Assembly (NCBI GenBank): GCA_002362135.1 | Contig: DETO01000002.1 | Location: 3,868 to 49,969 of the forward strand | From: Ruminococcus sp. UBA3286 | Lineage (GTDB): Bacteria; Bacillota; Clostridia; Oscillospirales; Ruminococcaceae | DNA length: 46,102 bases | Direction of reading: 5' to 3' | In this document: positions 23,668-31,470 of the stretch, piece by piece | Layout: each line of letters starts with the position of its first letter | Numbering within the stretch: position 1 is the first letter of the stretch | The notes under the pieces: model-generated | The model's input: only the letters and a program-made list of their open reading frames with translations | Told to the model about the DNA's origin: nothing | Databases searched by the model: none | Position numbers and translations under genes: made by a program

Positions 23668-26007
23668 TTATTCCTTTACGGGAAATTCGCTCTGCTTGTA
23701 AATGCCGGCGTCCATCTTCTGTATCGTGAGCGCGTCGAGAGCGGTCACGCCGTCGCCGTTATTAGCGCAGTCAGCGTTCTTCATGCCCTTTTCAGTAAGC
23801 TTATATTCGTCCTTATTTGTGAGATACTGGAGAATAAGAGTAGCGTCCGCGATCTCAACCTTGCCGTCAACGTTGGCGTCGCCGTAAAGCACCTCATCAG
23901 AACCCGAAGGCTGCGAAGGATCGGTAGGTTTTGTGGGATTCTCAGGATCAGTAGGCTGTGGAGTCGTGCCGTCAGGTTCTGTACCCCATACAAGCTGATC
24001 GTTCACATACATGGTGATGTGATCATTCAGCGAATCAGGCTTTTTAAGGTCGGTAGCATCTTCAACGCCATGATATGACCAGTCGTTTGAAGGATCCCAC
24101 GCACCTGTAGTAGGCTTTCCGTCTATAGCATCCGGAATTGAAATTCTGAACTGAACTTCATCACGATGTTCACTCTGACCTGTAGGCTGTATAGCTCTTC
24201 CGTCAATGAACTGAATTTTAGCATAATAGGTATTGCCCGTCCGATCGCCCTCATACTTATACGGACCGGAAACCTCGGCATATCCCTGCTGTCCTTCGCT
24301 ATACTGCTGAGAACCGCTCTTTATTGTAATATCATCGACTGAAAGCCCTGCCGCCAGAACTTCCGAAACATCAAAATAGTAGTTATAAGAAATGTTCTTT
24401 TCAACTCTTGCCGGCCATGCCGTGTGATTCATAGCCCACGCCTTGATTTCGGTATAGCTGTTACCCGAACCGTTAAGAACGGCTGCAACTTCCCATTCAG
24501 CCCATTTAGGAGTTTCAACAGGCGGGAAATCAGCAAGCTTTTCTCCGCCGTAATCACTGACCATAGCGCAGAGTGCCGCTGTATAGCCTGCATTGTAGTC
24601 GATAGCAACTTCCGAATACTGATACTGGGATACATCATTAGTATATTCGCCCTGACTGTTAGGACCGCCAATTAATGCACCGTAAAGCGTATGAGCATAT
24701 TCAGTCTGCCAGCCTTCGTTGCTGGATGCCTGACCGAGATCGTTCCAGTGGTCGTCATGAATACCGGAAGCTGTTCTGTGATGAAACGCCGTCGGCTGTT
24801 TATCGCCCATACCGAGAACATAGCTCAAACCAAGATCATTGTCGCCAAAACAATAATCCATCTGACTTTTCGCCCATGTATTGTACTTTTCAACCTTTGC
24901 CGCATCGTCCTTAAATATAGTATCGCAGGCAAGCTTTGCAAGCCATGCAGTACTTGACGCGTGACGGAGCGAACCCCACTGCATCAGATAAGCAAGACCG
25001 TCAGGAGTATAGTCGATCTTCTTTCCGCCGTAACCGTCTATCCAATAATCAAGATGATGAGAAATATGGTCTATCCATTCAGTTTTTCCCGTATTGATGG
25101 CATAAAGGAGGGCAGCGCCCTGAGTTGTATCGTCCCAGCAAAATCCCCACGTATACTTCTTGTCTGTAGACTGGTTTTCAGTAGGAAACTGCGGAATATA
25201 ATCAGACTCGATCTTATCAAGATAACTCTGTTCGCCTGTTGCCATGTAGAGCCAGTTTGCAGCATACATACAGTCGTCTACCCAGCTTTGCGGCTTATAC
25301 ATATCTTTCATAGCGCCGTTTTCATTAGCTCTTATTTTGTCGGCAGTCTCAAAATATTTCTTTGCCTGTTCCAAATAAGCCGCCGCTTTTTCAGGCTGTT
25401 CATCTTTGAAGATAATGTAGCCCTCAGCAAGCGCAGCGGCTGAAAGCGCCATTGTTGTGGAATCGGCGATCTCGTCGTAAGGACGCACCTCATCATCGAA
25501 CTTGAGCTTATGCTTTCTCATGTAAACTTCCGCGCTGCACCATACAACGTGGTCGTCTTCATCACCAATAGTACCTATTATCTTATCTCCTCTGTCGCAC
25601 TGCATAAGAAAGTCAAGAGTCCACTGAACATTATTTCTGTACGTCTCGCCTATCCCTAAACTGTCCACAGTATCTTTATAAGCAATATAGCCCCATTCAA
25701 GAACTGACGCGGAATAAGCGTTTGTTAAGGTGAACTTGTAGTGGTCGCCTGCGTCAAACCAGCCGCCCGTCGCAACGTCTGTCTCTTCGCCTGCCTCATT
25801 GACCATCGAATCCGCACGCCACGATACAGAATTCCATTCAGGAAGAACTCCTGCCTGCTGAACCTCGTAGAAAAACAGCGACTTCTGGAGCGCTTCGCCG
25901 TAATTGACCGTCACATCTGCGGCATTCGCAGCAGGAACGGCAGCAGTCAGCATACTTGCCGACATTGCCAATGCCGACAAAACTGCCGTAAGCTTTTTAA
26001 ATTTCAT
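23668..26007 (-). CDS. Cellulosomal GH9 endoglucanase with CBM3c and type I dockerin
   Basis: A secreted 779-residue enzyme of the processive-endoglucanase (theme B) architecture. The signal peptide ends at ANA/A (29/30). The GH9 domain spans about 35-490, with DAGD at 85-88, HHRTASG (409-415) and the general acid Glu466 in YSEVAIDYNAGY. CBM3c follows at about 500-660, normally fused to the catalytic cleft to feed cellulose chains. A Pro/Thr linker (677-703) leads to the dockerin (about 707-777). The order lacks the N-terminal Ig domain of the neighbouring GH9, so the two enzymes are not simple duplicates. The ATG follows GAGGGGG. It has its own promoter and a palindrome in the leader. Confidence 0.95.
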   Translation of the reverse strand: MKFKKLTAVLSALAMSASMLTAAVPAANAADVTVNYGEALQKSLFFYEVQQAGVLPEWNSVSWRADSMVNEAGEETDVATGGWFDAGDHYKFTLTNAYSASVLEWGYIAYKDTVDSLGIGETYRNNVQWTLDFLMQCDRGDKIIGTIGDEDDHVVWCSAEVYMRKHKLKFDDEVRPYDEIADSTTMALSAAALAEGYIIFKDEQPEKAAAYLEQAKKYFETADKIRANENGAMKDMYKPQSWVDDCMYAANWLYMATGEQSYLDKIESDYIPQFPTENQSTDKKYTWGFCWDDTTQGAALLYAINTGKTEWIDHISHHLDYWIDGYGGKKIDYTPDGLAYLMQWGSLRHASSTAWLAKLACDTIFKDDAAKVEKYNTWAKSQMDYCFGDNDLGLSYVLGMGDKQPTAFHHRTASGIHDDHWNDLGQASSNEGWQTEYAHTLYGALIGGPNSQGEYTNDVSQYQYSEVAIDYNAGYTAALCAMVSDYGGEKLADFPPVETPKWAEWEVAAVLNGSGNSYTEIKAWAMNHTAWPARVEKNISYNYYFDVSEVLAAGLSVDDITIKSGSQQYSEGQQGYAEVSGPYKYEGDRTGNTYYAKIQFIDGRAIQPTGQSEHRDEVQFRISIPDAIDGKPTTGAWDPSNDWSYHGVEDATDLKKPDSLNDHITMYVNDQLVWGTEPDGTTPQPTDPENPTKPTDPSQPSGSDEVLYGDANVDGKVEIADATLILQYLTNKDEYKLTEKGMKNADCANNGDGVTALDALTIQKMDAGIYKQSEFPVKE

Positions 26008-26030
26008 GATTATATTACCCCCTCATTTTC

Positions 26031-26050
26031 GGGCAGTATGCATACTACCC
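26031..26050. promoter_or_regulatory. 20-bp palindrome at the transcription start of the GH9-CBM3c gene
   Basis: GGGCAGTATGCATACTACCC is symmetrical except for one mismatched pair, with a perfect 12-bp core AGTATGCATACT (26035-26046). It begins about six bases after the predicted start of transcription, a usual place for a repressor operator. Confidence 0.5.
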
Positions 26051-26062
26051 CTTTATACTATA

Positions 26063-26091
26063 ACTATACACCATTTTTAGCCGTTTGTCAA
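26063..26091 (-). promoter_or_regulatory. Promoter of the GH9-CBM3c gene
   Basis: On the minus strand a perfect TTGACA (26086-26091), 17 bases, TATAGT (26063-26068). This is the strongest-looking promoter in the window. Confidence 0.85.
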
Positions 26092-26177
26092 GACTTATAG
26101 CTGTTTTTCACGAAAATCAATTTTAGGCAGCCTTTAAAAAACTATTTGGTTACAGCAATTCCACTTGAGATAAAGAT

Positions 26178-26299
26178 AATTTTACTGAGGACAAAGCGAA
26201 AAAGTGAAGGCATACTGTCGTATGACGAACTTTTTCAACGCAGTCATCAGCAAAATTTTCCAAAAATATGTGCAGCTTATCCTATGAGCACAGGCTCTT
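26178..26299. repeat. Palindromic intergenic repeat, copy B
   Basis: An 80-bp inverted repeat (26178-26257) is centred on CATACTGTCGTATG (26211-26224). Outer arms AATTTTACTGAGGAC and GTCATCAGCAAAATT pair with two mismatches, with GAAAAAGT/ACTTTTTC inside. To its right, 26253-26299 matches the right half of copy A, including GTGCAGCTTATCCTAT, and reaches the stop codon of the zinc-ribbon gene. The centre is identical to that of the inverted repeat at 38220. Confidence 0.75.
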
Positions 26300-26753
26300 A
26301 GTCCCAGCCTGCGTCATATGTGCTGCTTACTTCTCTGCGTTCGGTTTCCTCATCGCGATCTTCGATCGTTTCGACGGAAGAAGTTTTCGATTCATTCCGA
26401 TATTCGTCGTAAAATTCTCCGTCTCGGTTGATCATCATGACCATCGATACAAACAGCGCAGCCGCCGCAACAGCGATTCCGATAAGCACTATCACTCCCG
26501 CATTAGTAACGTCGATTTTTTCTTTTTTCGCCGCAGAATCGGAATATTCCACAGTTTTTCCGACAGATTCAACTTCCCTGAAAGAAACGTCCTGCACGGT
26601 TTCATCTTTCGAAAGATTCACTCCCGAATCCGACTTTGGCATATTTGAATAGATTTCCTGCTTCATATCGCATCCGTAGCAAATAACAGCCGATTTCGGC
26701 AGGCGAGTTCCGCAGCGCCTGCAAAATTTAAAATCATTTATATTCTGATTCAT
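26298..26753 (-). CDS. Zinc-ribbon membrane protein of unknown function
   Basis: A 151-residue protein. The N-terminal zinc ribbon has Cys11, Cys14, Cys25 and Cys28 (FCRRCGTRLP and ICYGCDMK). An acidic/Ser-rich linker leads to one membrane segment (about 85-108), then a charged, Glu/Arg-rich C-terminus. This layout is common in Firmicutes zinc-ribbon membrane proteins with no known role. The predicted topology is ribbon inside, tail outside. The ATG follows AGGAAAGTGAG. The stop codon lies in repeat copy B. Confidence 0.75.
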   Translation of the reverse strand: MNQNINDFKFCRRCGTRLPKSAVICYGCDMKQEIYSNMPKSDSGVNLSKDETVQDVSFREVESVGKTVEYSDSAAKKEKIDVTNAGVIVLIGIAVAAAALFVSMVMMINRDGEFYDEYRNESKTSSVETIEDRDEETERREVSSTYDAGWD

Positions 26754-26909
26754 AAACTCACTTTCCTAATAAGTAATAATTATATTATAATTTGATTATA
26801 TCATTACAAGGAAATTTTTTCAATAGATTTTTGTAATTACCGATGTGACATTTGTCATTAAAAAAGGCTGTACCGAAAGACAAATAGTGAGCGATAGTTT
26901 CCGAGGAGT

Positions 26910-27602
26910 TCAATAATAAAGCATTGCAATACAGATACCTACTATAATGCAAATTACACCGAATATTACTGTAGGAGTGATATTCGTGATATCAAAGAAT
27001 CCTTTAGATGTATTTTCATCGCTTCGGGAATTCTCTTCTGTGACGCTGACAGTTGTGAAATAGAAGAACCCCTCGCGTGCTTTGTTGCCACTGTGGGAAT
27101 ATTCCTCGGTAAGAAAGTTCACCCTGTCCCACACTTCCTCGTCAAAAAGTTCTGTACGTCTCATTGCATAATTTTCACTGTCCGTCAGAAACAACTGCAC
27201 GATCGGCGTAAAATCGGAATATCTTTTCAGATAACCAACGCCCGCGTTAATATCCTTTACAGTTTTACTGCCATATTTATACACATTTGACGTAACAAGT
27301 CTCATACCTTCATGCAGATTATAAATTTCCGCAAGTCTTTCCGGAAATTCCAGAAAAACAACGCCGTCCATTTCATCGGAATATGCCGAAATAATCAGCG
27401 GATTTACAGAATACACAATTGCCGGCTGTGTATCGCCTTTCATCATAAATTCGTTTATACACTCGAAATTGCTGTTGTACCGCGATTTTTCTAAAACCGA
27501 TAATTCAAGTATATCATCACGCACCTGCGCGAATTTTCTTTTCGAAAGCTCCACATTTCCGGAATTTTCGGCATAAGTATTCGGGTCTGTATAACTTCCC
27601 AT
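26910..27602 (-). CDS. Tail-anchored protein of unknown function
   Basis: A 230-residue protein I do not recognise. Most of it (1-205) is a soluble alpha/beta-looking domain. The last 23 residues (ITPTVIFGVICIIVGICIAM) form a single membrane anchor, preceded by a Ser/Asn-rich linker. This places the domain on the cytoplasmic side if it is a true tail anchor. The ATG at 27602 follows GAGGTGA; an open frame continues upstream only through the terminator and lacks an SD. The neighbouring zinc-ribbon membrane gene is 156 bases downstream on the same strand, and a functional link is only a guess. Confidence 0.65.
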   Translation of the reverse strand: MGSYTDPNTYAENSGNVELSKRKFAQVRDDILELSVLEKSRYNSNFECINEFMMKGDTQPAIVYSVNPLIISAYSDEMDGVVFLEFPERLAEIYNLHEGMRLVTSNVYKYGSKTVKDINAGVGYLKRYSDFTPIVQLFLTDSENYAMRRTELFDEEVWDRVNFLTEEYSHSGNKAREGFFYFTTVSVTEENSRSDENTSKGFFDITNITPTVIFGVICIIVGICIAMLYY

Positions 27603-27627
27603 AAATATCACCTCATTATTGAATAAT

Positions 27628-27660
27628 AAAGGCTGCACCATAAATATAGGTACAGCCTTT
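27628..27660 (-). terminator. Terminator of the ispH-S1 operon
   Basis: On the minus strand GGCTGTACC, a nine-base loop, GGTGCAGCC (one T-G wobble), flanked by AAA and TTTATTATT (stem 27631-27639 with 27649-27657). It follows the ispH-S1 stop codon by about 27 bases. Confidence 0.75.
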
Positions 27661-27686
27661 TTCATTATCAATTTTATTATGCTGAA

Positions 27687-29642
27687 TTAGTCCTCAGCCT
27701 CTTCATCGGAATCCTCGATAAGAGCGCGCATAGAAATGCTGATTCTCTTGGATTCTGTATCGATCTCGATGATCTTAACGTCAACAACATCGCCTACGGA
27801 AAGGATATCCTTAACGTTCTCAACCTTCTTGTCAGCGATCTGAGAAATGTGGATAAGACCGTCAACGCCGTCGATGATCTGAGCGAACGCACCGAAGCTT
27901 GTGATAGAAACTATAGTCGCCTTAACAACGTCTCCTACCTTATATTGATTCTTGAAGATCTCCCAAGGATTATCCTCTGCCTTCTTGAAGCCGAGAGAAA
28001 TTCTGTTTTCCTCAGCGTTGAGATCCTTGATGTAAACTTCGAGAGTATCGCCAACGCTTACAACTTCGCTGGGGTGCTTGATTCTATTCCATGAAAGTTC
28101 AGAAATATGAACCATGCCGTCGATACCGCCGAGGTCAACGAATGCGCCGAAGCTTGTGAGAGACTTAACCTTGCCGACATATGTCTTGCCGATCTCAGCC
28201 TCAGCCCAGAATGCAGCCTTAGCCTCTTCCTTCTTGGCAGACTCAACAGCCTTGATAGAACCTACGGCTCTCTTCTTGCCGCCCTCGTCAACTTCGATAA
28301 TCTTGAATTCAACCTTCTGCTTGTTGAGCTGATCAAGCTCTGCGCCTCTGGGGAGACCTGTCTGAGAAGCGGGAATGAATACTCTTACGCCGAGGTAATT
28401 GAGAGTAACGCCCTTATTAACGATACGGCTTACAACGCCCTCGAGAACAGTTCCCTCTTCCTTAGCCTTAACGATAGTATCGTAGCCGACCTGCTCGTCA
28501 ACCTTTCTCTTGGAAAGGGCAACGGTACCTTCAGCGTCGTTCACCTTGATAACGATAAGATCGATTTCATCGCCTACATTAACGATATCGGAAGGCTTCT
28601 TGGAAGAATCCTCTGTAAGATCCTCAAGCTTAACATAACCTGTATGCTTTGTACCGAGATCGACAGTGATCTCAGCGTTGTCAACGCTTACAACTACGCC
28701 CTTAACTTTCTCTCCTGTATGTATTTTTTTGAATGACTGATCGAGAGCCTCAGCAAAATCGATCTCCTCATCCGGATTTGCAGTAAGATTTACATTTTCT
28801 GTCATTTTGGTTTGTACCTCCTTGATTATATATGCCGGCGTGGAAGCCCCGGCTGTTATGCCGATTTTGCCGGCACAGGGCAGCTTCAAAGATGAAAGCT
28901 CGTCCGAATTTTCGATGTGATACGTTTTGCAGTAACGGCTGCACACTTCATATAGCTTGACCGTGTTGGAGCTGTGTTTTCCTCCGACAACGAGCATAAT
29001 GTCAGAACTTTTAGCAAGCTCAGCCGCATCTGACTGTCTGGTATCGGTGGCGTTGCAAATAGTATCGAATATAACAATATCGGGATCGTCCTTAGGAATC
29101 ACCTTTAAACACTCTTCCCATACTACTATATTATACGTCGTTTGCGCGACAAATGCAAGCTTTTTTCCGAAAAAATTATCATTTTTTTCAAAAAAGTGTT
29201 TTAGCTCAAAATTATCCTTAAATACGAAATAATTTTGTTCACAATGTCCTATAATTCCTTGAACTTCAGGGTGGTTCACATCTCCCGCTATCAGGATCAG
29301 ATAACCCTCTTTAGTCTTTTCGGCAACTATCTTGTGAATCTTTGCGACGAAAGGACAGGTAGCGTCGAGCATTCTGTTTCCTTTTGCGGCAATTTCATCA
29401 TAAACGCTTCTGCCGACGCCGTGGGAACGTATCACCACAGTTTCATCGGGCAGCAGCTCATCGACGCTTTCGATAAGACGCGCGCCCTTATTCTGCATAT
29501 CGTCAACGACGTCCTGATTATGGATTATAGGCCCGAGAGTAGCGACCCTCGTATTCTCTTCCAATTCATTATACACCATTTTTACGGCTCTGTCAACACC
29601 AAAACAGAAACCTGCGGATTTTGCAACAGTAACTTTACTCAT
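27687..29642 (-). CDS. ispH: Fused HMBPP reductase (IspH) and ribosomal protein S1-like protein
   Basis: A 651-residue fusion typical of Clostridia. The IspH part (1 to about 285) makes IPP and DMAPP in the last MEP-pathway step. Its three Fe-S cysteine sites are seen in GFCFGVDRAV, DATCPFVAK and DTICNATDTRQ. The rest is four S1 RNA-binding repeats (for example GKVKSLTSFGAFVDLGG and IVSITSFGAFAQIIDG) with an acidic tail. Codons change from AAA/TTT-rich in IspH to AAG/TTC-rich in S1. The ATG at 29642 follows GGAGGG and overlaps the plsC end by eight bases; a longer open frame is plsC sequence. Confidence 0.95.
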   Translation of the reverse strand: MSKVTVAKSAGFCFGVDRAVKMVYNELEENTRVATLGPIIHNQDVVDDMQNKGARLIESVDELLPDETVVIRSHGVGRSVYDEIAAKGNRMLDATCPFVAKIHKIVAEKTKEGYLILIAGDVNHPEVQGIIGHCEQNYFVFKDNFELKHFFEKNDNFFGKKLAFVAQTTYNIVVWEECLKVIPKDDPDIVIFDTICNATDTRQSDAAELAKSSDIMLVVGGKHSSNTVKLYEVCSRYCKTYHIENSDELSSLKLPCAGKIGITAGASTPAYIIKEVQTKMTENVNLTANPDEEIDFAEALDQSFKKIHTGEKVKGVVVSVDNAEITVDLGTKHTGYVKLEDLTEDSSKKPSDIVNVGDEIDLIVIKVNDAEGTVALSKRKVDEQVGYDTIVKAKEEGTVLEGVVSRIVNKGVTLNYLGVRVFIPASQTGLPRGAELDQLNKQKVEFKIIEVDEGGKKRAVGSIKAVESAKKEEAKAAFWAEAEIGKTYVGKVKSLTSFGAFVDLGGIDGMVHISELSWNRIKHPSEVVSVGDTLEVYIKDLNAEENRISLGFKKAEDNPWEIFKNQYKVGDVVKATIVSITSFGAFAQIIDGVDGLIHISQIADKKVENVKDILSVGDVVDVKIIEIDTESKRISISMRALIEDSDEEAED

Positions 29643-30273
29643 TGCCGCCCTCCTTTTTATCGTCAGCCGACGCGGCGTCGCCCTCGACAAGCTGCTTTAT
29701 ATCCGCCATATAGCGGTTTTTCAGCTTTACAAGCTGTCTGGGATTCGGATTTTCAAAATCCTCGATATATTCCGCAGGGTCGATCGGCTTGCCGTATTTT
29801 ACGGTAACAGGCGTGCGGAATTTCAGCTTTTCGCCGAAAACTACGCCAACGGGAATTATCGGTTTATTGGCGCGGACGGCTATAACGGCTGCTCCCGAAT
29901 GACCGCGGTGAACTTTGCCGTCTTTGGAACGCGTTCCCTCAGGAAAAATGATCAGACTTCTGCCGCTGTTCAGCTTTTCAACAGCCGTATCGAGGGTTGT
30001 GGAATCGCCTTTTCCGCGCGATACTGGAAATGCGCCCAACGCCTGAATAAGCCATTTGAAGAGGATATTCCCCTGAAACAGCTCTTCTTTCGCCATAAAT
30101 ACGCATCTGCCGCGCGCGCCGCTTCCAACAACGGGCGGGTCGGCGTTTGTACGATGATTTGAAGCGTAAATAACGGGAGAATCTTTCGGAATATTATCGC
30201 GCCCCTCATATTTCATGCGGAAAGCAATGCGAAGCGCCGCTATTACAAGGACTTTGCAAAAATAGTAAAACAT
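29635..30273 (-). CDS. plsC: 1-acyl-sn-glycerol-3-phosphate acyltransferase
   Basis: Acylates lysophosphatidic acid at sn-2 to give phosphatidic acid. The 212 residues start with a hydrophobic segment (about 1-18) and carry the acyltransferase motifs SNHRTNADPP (HX4D, catalytic) and FPEGTRSKDG, followed by the IIPVGV motif. The ATG shares one base with the cmk stop codon (TAATG) and follows GGAGAGG. The cmk-plsC-ispH/S1 cluster is conserved in Clostridia. Confidence 0.93.
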   Translation of the reverse strand: MFYYFCKVLVIAALRIAFRMKYEGRDNIPKDSPVIYASNHRTNADPPVVGSGARGRCVFMAKEELFQGNILFKWLIQALGAFPVSRGKGDSTTLDTAVEKLNSGRSLIIFPEGTRSKDGKVHRGHSGAAVIAVRANKPIIPVGVVFGEKLKFRTPVTVKYGKPIDPAEYIEDFENPNPRQLVKLKNRYMADIKQLVEGDAASADDKKEGGNE

Positions 30274-30932
30274 TAAATCCTCTCCTTAATGATTTTTGTT
30301 ATCGCCTCTACGGACTGTTCGAGAGTGAGTTTTGTGGTATCCACAAGAACGGCGTCCTCAGCCTGTTTCAGCGGTGCGGTTTCGCGGTTCATATCCTGAT
30401 AATCGCGCCGAATTATATCTTCCAGAATCTCTTCATAAGCAGGGTGATCAGGCTTTACCGCAAGTTCCTTATAACGTCTCGAAGCGCGCTCTTCAGCCGC
30501 AGCCGTCAGGAAAATTTTTACATCAGCGTCGGGAAGTACGACCGTGCCGATATCCCTGCCGTCCATTATCACGTTGTTTTCCCTTGCGATCTTCTTCTGG
30601 AGCTCAAAAAGATACGCTCTGACCGCCGGAACAGCCGATGTTCTGGAAGCTGCCATGGAAATTTCCGGCGTTCTGATAAGTTCCGAAACGTCCCTGTCTC
30701 CGAGGAAAACTCTCTGCGAGCCGTCAACGAATTTCAGGGAGATATCGGCATTTTTCAGCTCATTCTCAATCGACGCGTCATCAATATTATTTTCGGTTAT
30801 ATATAATGCCACGGCACGGTACATCGCGCCCGTATCAACATATATATATCCCATTTCAGCGGAAACCATTCTCGCTATCGTGCTTTTTCCTGCACCGGCA
30901 GGGCCGTCTATTGCAATGTTTACAGTACTCAT
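30273..30932 (-). CDS. cmk: Cytidylate kinase
   Basis: Phosphorylates CMP and dCMP. The 219 residues start with NIAIDGPAGAGKSTIARMV (P-loop) and contain YIYVDTGAMYRAVALY, DGRDIGTVVLPDADVK and RRDYQDMNRETAPLKQA, all standard for Cmk. The ATG follows AAGGAG. It precedes plsC and ispH-S1, as in many Firmicutes, where cmk is found beside rpsA-like genes. Confidence 0.96.
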   Translation of the reverse strand: MSTVNIAIDGPAGAGKSTIARMVSAEMGYIYVDTGAMYRAVALYITENNIDDASIENELKNADISLKFVDGSQRVFLGDRDVSELIRTPEISMAASRTSAVPAVRAYLFELQKKIARENNVIMDGRDIGTVVLPDADVKIFLTAAAEERASRRYKELAVKPDHPAYEEILEDIIRRDYQDMNRETAPLKQAEDAVLVDTTKLTLEQSVEAITKIIKERI

Positions 30933-30945
30933 TTTTTATTCTCCT

Positions 30946-31470
30946 TTAAAGCAATTGATTAACTGATATAATAAGATCTGTCAGAACAGCCGTTACAGCG
31001 ATAACGCTTACCGCCGCGCAGATCGGCTTCGGTATTTTTTCCGCGAGTTTTCCCGAAAGAGGGTGAATGGCGAAAAAGTATATTACCGCGAAAATTCCGA
31101 ATATTGCGCTGGATATTACGCATGAACGGTCAAGTATCGAACCCCACCATGTCCGATATGTCCAGAATTGCCTGTGAAATATAAATTCCAAAACATATGA
31201 GGCGGCAAGTTCAAATATCGTGGTAACTACGGCTGAAAAGGCAAATACAAACAGCGGATTTCGTTTTTTCTCGCCGAGAATCACCAGAAGTATGAACGCG
31301 CCCACGGAATATATCGGCAATATCGGCATATGAAGCATTCCGCGGTTGTCGAAATACCGCCACATTATCCACACGGTAGCGACTTCGTATATCCAGCCGC
31401 CGAAACCGCATACCATAAATTCAAATATATAACGAAAAGCCGTTTTTATAAATTTTTCTTTCATAGGCAT
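30946..31470 (-). CDS. Putative ABC-transporter type IV membrane protein (PF06541)
   Basis: A 174-residue, very hydrophobic protein with about five membrane segments. FMVCGFGGWIYEV and a central FWTYRTWWGSILDRSC match the PF06541 (CmpB-like) family, annotated as putative ABC permease but without proven transport. No ATPase partner is adjacent. I chose the ATG at 31470, whose first base is the last base of the upstream stop (TGATG); a GTG one codon earlier is possible. No strong SD is present, so translation probably depends on coupling. Confidence 0.78.
   Translation of the reverse strand: MPMKEKFIKTAFRYIFEFMVCGFGGWIYEVATVWIMWRYFDNRGMLHMPILPIYSVGAFILLVILGEKKRNPLFVFAFSAVVTTIFELAASYVLEFIFHRQFWTYRTWWGSILDRSCVISSAIFGIFAVIYFFAIHPLSGKLAEKIPKPICAAVSVIAVTAVLTDLIISVNQLL

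Noticed and set aside
26820..26909. A possible terminator around ATGTGACATTTGTCAT
   Set aside because: The stem is only five pairs and no U-tract follows on the minus strand.
28107..28736. A 209-codon plus-strand frame opposite the S1 repeats
   Set aside because: It is a by-product of strong codon bias in the S1 part; no start signal is present.
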